Of a stretch of DNA of 64,000 nt, positions 52,831 through 60,423 are shown one piece after another. Source of the DNA: JBFIHF01 sp964411125 (GTDB lineage: Bacteria > Myxococcota_A > Bradymonadia > Bradymonadales > Bradymonadaceae). The notes below the pieces were generated by a model, which was not told the DNA's origin, searched no databases, and worked only from the letters and a program-made list of their open reading frames with translations. A program made the position numbers and the translations under genes. Numbering within the stretch: the stretch's first letter is position 1; each line of letters begins with the position of its first letter. The stretch is from positions 54,529 to 118,528 of the forward strand of contig CAYPJU010000008.1 of NCBI GenBank assembly GCA_964411125.1, written 5' to 3'.

Positions 52831-55404
52831 ATGACCTGGAACGTGATGAAATTCGGTGGGACGAGCGTATCGTCCCGAAGTCGCTGGGAAACGATCGCGA
52901 CGCAGGCCAAGGCGAAGCTCGACCAGGGCAAGCGACCCGTGATCGTCTGTTCTGCGGTGAGTGGGATCTCGAACGCGGTGGAGAAGCTGCTCCGGGGCGC
53001 CCCGCTCGGTCATTTCGAAGAAACCGTTCAGTCCATCACTGCCCGCCACCAGCAGCTCGCCGACGACCTGGGGGTGTCGATCGATGCCGTGGCCGAGGAG
53101 CTCGACGAGCTCGGACGCATCGCGCTCGGCGCATCCCTGACCGGAGAGGTGAGCCCGCGCCTGCATGCCCGCGCGATGGCGCTAGGGGAACTGATGTCGA
53201 CTCGGATGGGCGCGGAGTTCCTCAACGCCCAGGGGATCTCGACGAGCTGGCAGGACGCCCGCGACGCGCTGGAAGCCGAAAAAGTCGTCGGCACCAACGA
53301 GCAGCGACAGTACCTCTCCACGGCCTGCGTGTTCGATCCCGACGACGCGCTGGAGGCGCGCTGGAAGGCACTCGATGCAGACGTGATCCTCACGCAGGGG
53401 TTCATCGCGCGCAACGACAGCGACGAGACGGTCTTGCTCGGCCGCGGCGGTTCGGACGTCTCGGCCGCCTATTTTGCGGCCAAGCTTCGCGCGGAGGTCC
53501 TCGAGATCTGGACGGACGTACCGGGGATGTACACCGCCAACCCGCGACAGATTCCGAGCGCACGTCTCCTCAAGCTCCTCGGATACGACGAGGCGCAGGA
53601 GATAGCGACGATGGGCGCCAAGGTCCTGCATCCGCGGTGCATCGATCCCGTTCGCAAGTACGGCATCCCGCTCCAGATCCGCTCGACCGAGGCACCGGAG
53701 GTGGAGGGTACTCTGATCAGCTCCGACGTCGGGGACTTCGGCGCTCAGGTGAAGGCGATCAGCGCGAAGAGCGGTGTGGTGCTGATCTCGATGGACACCC
53801 TGGGGATGTGGCAGCACGTCGGCTTCCTGGCCGATGCCTTCGGCGCGTTCAAGCGGAACGGGACGTCCGTCGACCTCGTGGCGACGTCGGAGACGAACGT
53901 GACGGTGTCTCTCGATCCGGGGGCAAACGTCCTGGACGACCAGACGATGAAAAGCGTGCTGCGCGATCTCTCGAAGCATTGTGATGCCCGCCAGATCGGT
54001 CCGTGCGCGGCCGTCAGTCTCGTCGGTCACAACATCCGAGCGCTCCTTCACCAGCTCGGTCCGGCGCTCGAGGCCTTCGAAGACCACCGCATCTACATGG
54101 TTTCGCAGGCCGCGAGCGACTTGAATCTCACCTTCGTGGTGGACGAAGAGCATGCCGACAAACTCGTCAATCGGCTCCACACGTTGCTCTTCCACGAGCG
54201 GGTCGCCGACGGTCTTCTCGGGCCGACGTGGAAGGAGGTTTTCGAGGACGAGCGTGCGACCACCACCCCCACCAAAGGCGCGTGGTGGACCCGCCGACGC
54301 GACGAGCTGCTCGCCGTCTGCGACGATCACCCTGCGGCGTACGTCTACGACGTGGAAACCCTCGAGGCTCGGGCCAATTCGGCCCTTCGTCTGGGGGCGG
54401 ACCGTGTCTTCTATGCGATCAAGGCGAACTGGAACCCCGGGATTCTTCGCCGCATCGTGGACGCCGGCCTGGGACTCGAATGCGTCTCCCCGGGCGAGCT
54501 CGACCACGTCCGAGAGACCCTTCCGAATCTGCCAGGCGACCGGGTGCTGTACACTCCGAACTTCGCCGAGGCATGGGAGTACGAACACGGGTTCCGGTTC
54601 GGCGCGCACGTCACGCTCGACAATCTGTACCCGCTCGAGAACTGGCCGGAGGTGTTTCGCGGCAAGGAGGTCCTCGTGAGGATCGATCCGGGCCGTGGAA
54701 AGGGGCATCACAAGTACGTGAAGACGGCGGGCCCCAAGTCGAAATTCGGCGTCTCTCCGGGTGAATTGCCGAGGCTTCACGAGCTCCGCGAGAAGCACGA
54801 CGTCACCGTCCGCGGCCTTCACATGCATGTCGGGAGCGGGGTGCGAACGCCGGAGACCTGGGCGGAGAACGCGTTCTTCCTGGCCGAGATCGCGAACGAT
54901 TTCGAAGACGTGTCGCTGATCGACATCGGTGGCGGGCTCGGGGTTCCCGAGAAACCGGGCCAGAAGCCGCTGGACCCTCAGGCGGTCGCCGAGTCGTTGG
55001 CGAAGTTTCGCGAAGCGCACCCAGATCTGGAAGTGTGGATGGAGCCGGGCCGCTACGTGGTCGCCGAGGCGGGGGTCCTCGTCGCACGGGTGACCCAGAC
55101 CAAGGAAAAGGGCGACGTCCGCTACGTCGGGATCGCTACGGGGATGAACACCTTGATACGACCCGCACTCTACGGCGCATACCATCGCATCGTGAACCTT
55201 TCGAAGCTCGATCAGAAGCCGACGCAGATCGTCGACGTGGTCGGGCCGATCTGCGAGACCGGCGACGTGCTGGGGCACAAGCGGCGCCTGCCACCGACTT
55301 CACACGGCGACGTGCTTCTGATCGCGACCGCCGGCGCATACGGGCGGTCCATGAGCTCGCAATACAACCTTCGACCCTTCGTCGAGGAGATCCTCCTCGA
55401 TTGA
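52831..55404 (+). CDS. Bifunctional aspartokinase / diaminopimelate decarboxylase
   Basis: An 857-residue fusion of the first and last enzymes of lysine synthesis. Residues 1-280 are an aspartokinase (VMKFGGTSVSSRSRWE, LLGRGGSDVSAAYFAAKL, WTDVPGMYTANPR); residues 300-460 are ACT regulatory domains. Residues 485-857 are a PLP-dependent decarboxylase with Lys in FYAIKANWNPGILR, GLGLECVSPGEL, HMHVGSGV, EPGRYVVAEAG and CETGDVLG, typical of LysA. Such LysA-LysC fusions are known in some bacteria. Feedback control by lysine through the ACT domains is likely. GAGG precedes the ATG. Confidence 0.94.
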   Translation: MTWNVMKFGGTSVSSRSRWETIATQAKAKLDQGKRPVIVCSAVSGISNAVEKLLRGAPLGHFEETVQSITARHQQLADDLGVSIDAVAEELDELGRIALGASLTGEVSPRLHARAMALGELMSTRMGAEFLNAQGISTSWQDARDALEAEKVVGTNEQRQYLSTACVFDPDDALEARWKALDADVILTQGFIARNDSDETVLLGRGGSDVSAAYFAAKLRAEVLEIWTDVPGMYTANPRQIPSARLLKLLGYDEAQEIATMGAKVLHPRCIDPVRKYGIPLQIRSTEAPEVEGTLISSDVGDFGAQVKAISAKSGVVLISMDTLGMWQHVGFLADAFGAFKRNGTSVDLVATSETNVTVSLDPGANVLDDQTMKSVLRDLSKHCDARQIGPCAAVSLVGHNIRALLHQLGPALEAFEDHRIYMVSQAASDLNLTFVVDEEHADKLVNRLHTLLFHERVADGLLGPTWKEVFEDERATTTPTKGAWWTRRRDELLAVCDDHPAAYVYDVETLEARANSALRLGADRVFYAIKANWNPGILRRIVDAGLGLECVSPGELDHVRETLPNLPGDRVLYTPNFAEAWEYEHGFRFGAHVTLDNLYPLENWPEVFRGKEVLVRIDPGRGKGHHKYVKTAGPKSKFGVSPGELPRLHELREKHDVTVRGLHMHVGSGVRTPETWAENAFFLAEIANDFEDVSLIDIGGGLGVPEKPGQKPLDPQAVAESLAKFREAHPDLEVWMEPGRYVVAEAGVLVARVTQTKEKGDVRYVGIATGMNTLIRPALYGAYHRIVNLSKLDQKPTQIVDVVGPICETGDVLGHKRRLPPTSHGDVLLIATAGAYGRSMSSQYNLRPFVEEILLD

Positions 55405-55407
55405 CCT

Positions 55408-55449
55408 CTCACTGGAGACCCCCATGAACTCACCGGAGACACCCATGAA
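55408..55449 (+). repeat. 21-bp tandem duplication of a translation start region
   Basis: Positions 55408-55428 and 55429-55449 are adjacent copies of one 21-bp unit (19 of 21 identical) carrying GGAGAC, a short C-rich spacer and ATGAA. The next gene therefore has two ribosome binding sites and two in-frame start codons, at 55424 and 55445. Confidence 0.85.
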
Positions 55450-55735
55450 GAAGTTTCTCATCGCGTACTTTTCGATCGTCGGTCTCATCATCATCCTGGG
55501 TTGTGGCAACTCGGCAGGCAACAACGGCGACGGCGGCCTGGACCAGGGCGCGTGTTTCTACAGTTGCTCGGGCACGTTCCAGACTTTCGGGTGCCGCACG
55601 AACGAAGACATTTCGTCGTCGAGCGAATGTTCCGACTACGCCGACGAGCAGTGTGACGGGTCGGTGTTCGACGACGAATACGTCTCGGACTGCGCGTGCC
55701 AGGACTCCTGCGCGCCCTCCTGGTACACCGAGTGA
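55445..55735 (+). CDS. Small Cys-rich lipoprotein
   Basis: A 96-residue predicted lipoprotein (MKKFLIAYFSIVGLIIILGCG). The mature part is acidic with nine further Cys (ACFYSCSG, FGCRTNE, ECSDYADEQCDG, SDCACQDSCAP), probably paired in disulfides. The start at 55445 opens the signal peptide directly; the in-frame ATG at 55424 would add seven residues and comes from the upstream copy of a tandem duplication. It lies about 40 bp after the aspartokinase fusion gene, perhaps in the same transcript. Function unknown. Confidence 0.75.
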   Translation: MKKFLIAYFSIVGLIIILGCGNSAGNNGDGGLDQGACFYSCSGTFQTFGCRTNEDISSSSECSDYADEQCDGSVFDDEYVSDCACQDSCAPSWYTE

Positions 55736-55791
55736 CCGTTGAAGTTCGGCCTCTCCTCGGCTAGAAAACGCGCGGCCCTCAGGAGACAGCG

Positions 55792-57384
55792 ATGCAACGA
55801 GTCGAACAACACCATCCGACCTATGGCGACGACCGCAGCGTCGTCGAAGCGGCGCGACGTTTCCGGGAGCTCGCGACGATCGTCCAGTCCGACGACGGTG
55901 CGCTCGGCGTCGTCCTCGGGCGCGCGACCGATGCCCGTCCGAACGGCTCGGCGGCACACCATCGGGTCGCTCACCTCGCACCGATCTACCCGGAATGGCT
56001 CGGCGATCGGTCGTTCGCCGAGACCCACGCCGTCCGTTTCCCTTACGTCATCGGGGCGATGGCGAACGGGATCGCCTCCGCTGAGCTCGTGATCGCCGCG
56101 GCACGGGCGAACATTCTCGCCTTCTACGGCGCCGCCGGGCTCGGGATCGAGCGGATCGAACGAGACCTCGACGTCATCGAGGGGGCGCTGGGGAGAGGGC
56201 CCACCTGGGGAGCGAACCTGATCCACGCGCCCAACGAGCCGGAGCTCGAGGCTGCGACGGCGGACCTCTTCATCCGTCGCGGGGTCACCCACGTCTCAGC
56301 CTCCGCCTACATGAAGCTGACCCGGCCGATCGTTCGCTACGCGTACGCGGGGCTCCACCGCTTGCCATCGGGCGGCATCGGAAGGACGAACCACGTGTTC
56401 GCCAAGATCTCGCGGCCCGAGACCGCCCGTCAGTTCATGGAGCCGGCTCCCGATGCACTCCTGCGCGATCTGGTGGAGCGCGGTTGGCTCACCTCCGAGG
56501 AGGCACAGCTCGGCGCACGACTCCCGGTGGCCGAGGACATCACCGTCGAATCCGATTCCGGCGGGCACACCGACAATCAGCCGTTGGGCGCGCTCTTCCC
56601 CGTCATCACCAACCTTCGCGACCATTTGGTCGAACAGCATGGTTTCGACCGCCCGATCCGCGTCGGCGCAGCCGGTGGACTCGGGACTCCACAGGCGGTG
56701 GCGTCGGCATTCGCGCTCGGAGCAGCCTACGTGCTCACCGGCTCCGTCAACCAGGCTGCCGTCGAGTCGGGTCTCTCCGACAAGGGTCGCGAAATGCTCG
56801 CCAACACCACGTTCGGCGACGTCATGATGGCGCCCGCCGCGGACATGTTCGAACTCGGCGTCAAACTCCAGGTGCTCAAACGAGGGACGATGTTCGGCGT
56901 GCGTGCCGACAAGCTCTACGAAGTCTATCGTAAGTACCCGAGCCTCGATGCCGTCCCCGACGACGAACGCGCGGCCCTCGAGAAGCGAACGCTCGGCACG
57001 ACCATCGACGCGATCTGGGCCGAGTGCGAGTCCTTCTGGTCTCGGCGCGATCCCGCGCAGCTCGAGCGAGCCGCGAAGGATCCCAAACATCGGATGGCGC
57101 TCGTCTTTCGATGGTACCTCGGGATGTCGAGCCGTTGGGCGATCATGGGTACCGACGAGCGCGCGCTCGACTATCAGATCTGGTGCGGCCCGGCGATGGC
57201 GGCGTTCAACGACTGGGTCAAAGGCTCTCACCTCGAGCCACCCGAGCGCCGCGGCGCTGTCTCGATCGCGCTCAATCTCCTCGAGGGCGCCGCCGTCGTG
57301 ACCCGCGCTCAGCAGTTTCGAAACCTGGGGGTCCGTGTACCGACCGCGGCGTTTCGATTCCGCCCCGAGAAGCTCACGATCTGA
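55792..57384 (+). CDS. PfaD-family enoyl reductase-like protein
   Basis: A 530-residue FMN-dependent protein of the PfaD family (2-nitropropane-dioxygenase-like trans-acting enoyl reductase used in polyunsaturated fatty acid and polyketide synthesis). Visible blocks: GAMANGIASAELVIAAARAN, FYGAAGLGIERIE, WGANLIHAPNEPELEA, TVESDSGGHTDNQPLGALFP, IRVGAAGGLGTPQAVASAFA, TGSVNQAA and MMAPAADMFELGVKLQVLKR. AGGAG precedes the ATG. In PUFA clusters pfaD lies beside pfaA-C; here no synthase gene is next to it, so the partner must be elsewhere or it acts alone. Confidence 0.92.
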   Translation: MQRVEQHHPTYGDDRSVVEAARRFRELATIVQSDDGALGVVLGRATDARPNGSAAHHRVAHLAPIYPEWLGDRSFAETHAVRFPYVIGAMANGIASAELVIAAARANILAFYGAAGLGIERIERDLDVIEGALGRGPTWGANLIHAPNEPELEAATADLFIRRGVTHVSASAYMKLTRPIVRYAYAGLHRLPSGGIGRTNHVFAKISRPETARQFMEPAPDALLRDLVERGWLTSEEAQLGARLPVAEDITVESDSGGHTDNQPLGALFPVITNLRDHLVEQHGFDRPIRVGAAGGLGTPQAVASAFALGAAYVLTGSVNQAAVESGLSDKGREMLANTTFGDVMMAPAADMFELGVKLQVLKRGTMFGVRADKLYEVYRKYPSLDAVPDDERAALEKRTLGTTIDAIWAECESFWSRRDPAQLERAAKDPKHRMALVFRWYLGMSSRWAIMGTDERALDYQIWCGPAMAAFNDWVKGSHLEPPERRGAVSIALNLLEGAAVVTRAQQFRNLGVRVPTAAFRFRPEKLTI

Positions 57385-57562
57385 CGACCGACCGCTGCGG
57401 CGTCCGAGTCGCAGGCGAGGCATCCGCGTCACACGGTCGAATAGCCACTAACGGTGCGGAAATCCGCAACTTCGACCGTTTTCCGTCACTTGCAGGCCTC
57501 GACGACTCTGGTACGGAAATCGCAAATCCATCGGGTGGATGGAGAGAGACATTCACCAATGG

Positions 57563-59125
57563 ATGACGATGAAAACGCGAATCTTGCTCGTATCGCTGGT
57601 CGGTCTCTTCTTCACGCAGGGGTGCACGGTCCCCGAGGATCACGCGGAGTGGGGTGACGACGCCCTCGAAACGCGAGCGTCGGAGCTCGCCATCGCGGGC
57701 CCCTGGACGATCCCCACACAGATCTCCTCGACAGCCGCTTCCTACGACATCGACTACACAGGTGCCGGCCCATGGCGCGGAACCTCCGGCTGTTCGGGAA
57801 CCTTCACGGCAGGCGCACAACGCCTCAAAGACTACATCCAGGCGAACTTCCCCCAGGTGACGAGCATCGGCGGGTACTCGTGTCGGCCGATCGTCGGAAA
57901 CTCGTCGTCGATGTCGGTGCACGCCACCGGACGAGCCATCGACATCCACATCCCGCTCGACGGGGGTGCAGCCGACAACGGACTCGGTGACCCGCTGGCG
58001 AACTGGCTGGTGGAAAACGCCGAGCACATCGGAATCCAGATGGTGATCTGGGACCGCTGGCTCTGGAGCCCGAGCCGCACGCCGTACAGCCGTTACTACA
58101 GCGGACAGCACGCCCATCACGACCATCTCCATGTCGAGCTGACCGTCGAAGCGTCTCGCATGGAGACCCCGTGGTTCACCGGCGGAAACAACACGCCTCC
58201 GCCGCCGCAGACCACGCCGGGATGCAACACGGTCGTCGGTAGCTCCGGCGCGGTCATCGACGAGACGAGCCCATGCTTCATCGCCTACGGTCCCAACCAG
58301 TACTGGCGGCGAGTCGACGGCTCCGGGGTGAGCGGCTCACTTCTGTGGACCAACGCATTCACTTCGTCCAACCCGTCGAACTGGGCGCAATGGCGCTTCG
58401 AAGTCGCGGCGTCGGGTCGCTACAAGGTCGAGTATCACAACGTCTCGAACGTCGCGGTGTACGACTCGGCACAGTACCGAGTCCGAACCGGGCTCGTGGA
58501 CGCGGAGGTCTACATCGACCAGGGCGCGGACCCGTCGGGCTGGCAAGAGATCGGAACCTTCGACTTCGCAGCGAATCAGCCTGCCTCGGTCGCGCTCTAC
58601 GACAACACGAACCTCTCCGTCGCATCCGACCAACACATCGTCTTCGACGCGATTCGTATCACCGCCGCCGGTAGCCGACCGGTCCCTGGTCCCGACGAAG
58701 ACCCCGTCGACCCCGACCCCGACGACGACCAATCTCCACGCCCCGAAGATCCTCCCTCCGGCGGGGGAACGAACGACGGCACCGGTGGGACCCAAAGTGG
58801 CGGAACTACGAGCGGAACGACCGGCGGGACCACCGGAGGAACGGACGACGGCGGCAGCCCTCCCTCCCCCACCAGCGCGCCAATCGGGCAGACCGGCGAT
58901 TCCCAGCCGCCGCCCAAACCCGCGTTCGATCCCGACAGCCCGGCCCCCTACCCCGGCGAGACGTACGACGAGCCGATCGCGGGTGACCCTGGTCACTTTG
59001 CTTTTGACGAGGACGTCCACGCCGGCGGGCAAGTGCAGTGCGCCACGACGCAAGGCTCGCTCGCTCATCCGCTGCTCCTCCTCGTTGCGTTCGTGATCGG
59101 CGGCCGACGGAGACGGCGTCGGTGA
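57563..59125 (+). CDS. Secreted M15/extensin-like peptidase with golvesin-like domain and MYXO-CTERM-like tail
   Basis: A 520-residue predicted lipoprotein (MKTRILLVSLVGLFFTQGCT). Residues 60-200 look like a VanY/extensin-type D-Ala-D-Ala peptidase-like domain with SVHATGRAIDIH (H120, D127) and HHDHLHVE (H188, H190), the zinc-binding pattern of that fold. Residues 240-370 match the golvesin C-terminal-like domain (WRRVDGSGVSGSLLWTNA, YKVEYHNVSN). A Gly/Thr/Pro/Asp-rich linker follows. The end has a single Cys in VQCATTQGS, a hydrophobic stretch (LLLLVAFVIGG) and six Arg, as in MYXO-CTERM sorting signals. A peptidoglycan-directed surface enzyme is likely. Confidence 0.82.
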   Translation: MTMKTRILLVSLVGLFFTQGCTVPEDHAEWGDDALETRASELAIAGPWTIPTQISSTAASYDIDYTGAGPWRGTSGCSGTFTAGAQRLKDYIQANFPQVTSIGGYSCRPIVGNSSSMSVHATGRAIDIHIPLDGGAADNGLGDPLANWLVENAEHIGIQMVIWDRWLWSPSRTPYSRYYSGQHAHHDHLHVELTVEASRMETPWFTGGNNTPPPPQTTPGCNTVVGSSGAVIDETSPCFIAYGPNQYWRRVDGSGVSGSLLWTNAFTSSNPSNWAQWRFEVAASGRYKVEYHNVSNVAVYDSAQYRVRTGLVDAEVYIDQGADPSGWQEIGTFDFAANQPASVALYDNTNLSVASDQHIVFDAIRITAAGSRPVPGPDEDPVDPDPDDDQSPRPEDPPSGGGTNDGTGGTQSGGTTSGTTGGTTGGTDDGGSPPSPTSAPIGQTGDSQPPPKPAFDPDSPAPYPGETYDEPIAGDPGHFAFDEDVHAGGQVQCATTQGSLAHPLLLLVAFVIGGRRRRRR

Positions 59126-59397
59126 CCCGGGTCACCCGCTTTCTTCGACGCCTGGACGTGCGCCTGCTCGCCGTCCTCGCCGTGGGCGCATTGCTCGCCC
59201 CCTGGCCCTTCGGTCCCGAACCTCACGTGCTCGAAAAGGGCCGGTGGCTCTTGCAGGGGGCGCTACGAAAGCCGCTCGACATCTTCGACCTCTTCTTCCA
59301 CTCCGCCCCCGCGCTGCTGCTGCTCGCGCGAATGACGGTGGCCCGGCGGATTCGAGACGACGAAGAGAGTGGCACGCCGCCCCACTCGGGGGGTTGA
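59122..59397 (+). CDS. Small membrane protein
   Basis: A 91-residue protein starting at GTG 59122, overlapping the previous stop by four bases (GTGA), so translation is coupled. It has a hydrophobic segment near the N-terminus (LLAVLAVGALLAPWPFG) and a second one (DLFFHSAPALLLLARMTV), suggesting two membrane passes, then a charged tail. Its coupling to the MYXO-CTERM protein gene hints at a shared export or surface role. Function unknown. Confidence 0.62.
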   Translation: MTRVTRFLRRLDVRLLAVLAVGALLAPWPFGPEPHVLEKGRWLLQGALRKPLDIFDLFFHSAPALLLLARMTVARRIRDDEESGTPPHSGG

Positions 59398-59510
59398 ACC
59401 ACAGCGGGAGGCCGCCGGAAAATGAGTTCCGGAGAGCGTTTGACCCCGGATCGGTTCCTGCATAGACTCCCGGCACTTTGCAACAATTCGATCGAGAGAG
59501 AGGAGACGAA

Positions 59511-60308
59511 ATGAAACGTGTACTGATTGCGCTGGCTTGCGCCGGAACGCTCGCCGCCTGTGGCGGGAACAACGGAGACAACAACGGGACCAACAACGGC
59601 ACCGCAGGGTCGAACAACGGTACTGCGGGCTCGAACAACGGCACCGCAGGGTCGAACAACGGAACGACCGCGGGCGCCAACAACGGCACCACCGCGGGAA
59701 CGAACAACGGCACCACTGCCGGGACCAACAACGGCACGACCGCAGGAACGAACAACGGCACNNNNNNNNNNNNNNNNNNNNNNNNNNNNNNNNNNNNNNN
59801 NNNNNNNNNNNNNNNNNNNNNNNNNNNNNNNNNNNNNNNNNNNNNNNNNNNNNNNNNNNNNAACAACGGCACGACCGCAGGAACGAACAACGGCACTACC
59901 GCCGGGACCAACAACGGCACCACCGCCGGGACCAACAACGGCACCACCACGGGCGACACCCACCTCGAAGCGCATGGTTGCACGTTCGAGACGGCCACCG
60001 ACCTGACCGGCCAGGCGGCGGTGGACGTCACCGACACCGACGACTGGGTCATCGGACACAACACGTGCATCATCGTCACCACCGGCACGGTGGTGACCTG
60101 GACGGGTAACTTCACGAACCATCCGATGGCGGGTGGAGAAGACGGCACCGAAGACGCGGCGAGCCCGATCACGACCGCTGCCGATGCCGTAAACGGGGGT
60201 AATGGGAACCAGACGCTCGAGGTGACGTTCGCGGCGGCGGGCGACTTCCCGTACTACTGCGAGATCCACGTCGGTGCGATGAACGGCGTGGTCTACGTCG
60301 TCGACTGA
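59511..60308 (+). CDS. Cupredoxin (plastocyanin/azurin-like) lipoprotein on an Asn-Asn-Gly repeat tether
   Basis: A predicted lipoprotein (MKRVLIALACAGTLAACGG; AGGAGACGAA upstream). After the Cys comes a long repeat of NNGTTAGT-like units (24-bp period, 59570-59945) interrupted by the 100-N gap at 59762-59861; the frame happens to be kept across the placeholder. The last 120 residues form a blue-copper domain with DWVIGHNTCIIVTTG, the first ligand His in FTNHPMAGG and the C-H-M cluster in YYCEIHVGAMNGVVYV. It is probably a type 1 copper electron carrier at the outer surface or in the periplasm. Confidence 0.88.
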   Translation: MKRVLIALACAGTLAACGGNNGDNNGTNNGTAGSNNGTAGSNNGTAGSNNGTTAGANNGTTAGTNNGTTAGTNNGTTAGTNNGXXXXXXXXXXXXXXXXXXXXXXXXXXXXXXXXXXNNGTTAGTNNGTTAGTNNGTTAGTNNGTTTGDTHLEAHGCTFETATDLTGQAAVDVTDTDDWVIGHNTCIIVTTGTVVTWTGNFTNHPMAGGEDGTEDAASPITTAADAVNGGNGNQTLEVTFAAAGDFPYYCEIHVGAMNGVVYVVD

Positions 60309-60330
60309 GCCTGCGACCCCAGAAAAGAAA

Positions 60331-60359
60331 AGGGCACCCCGCGGGGTGCCCTTTTTTTT
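60331..60359 (+). terminator. Strong Rho-independent terminator
   Basis: A perfect 10-bp GC-rich stem (60331-60340 with 60343-60352) is followed by a run of eight T. It lies 22 bp after the cupredoxin stop. Its A-rich 5' side could also end transcription of the convergent gene ending at 60424. Confidence 0.93.
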
Positions 60360-60423
60360 GTTGTGCCAGAGCGACGCCGCGTCACGGCTTCGCGGCGACA
60401 GGTTCGTGGTGCGGGCCGCCAGG

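Noticed and set aside
53182..55278. A 698-residue antisense frame over the aspartokinase fusion
   Set aside because: No recognisable domain; the plus strand encodes all catalytic motifs. Shadow.
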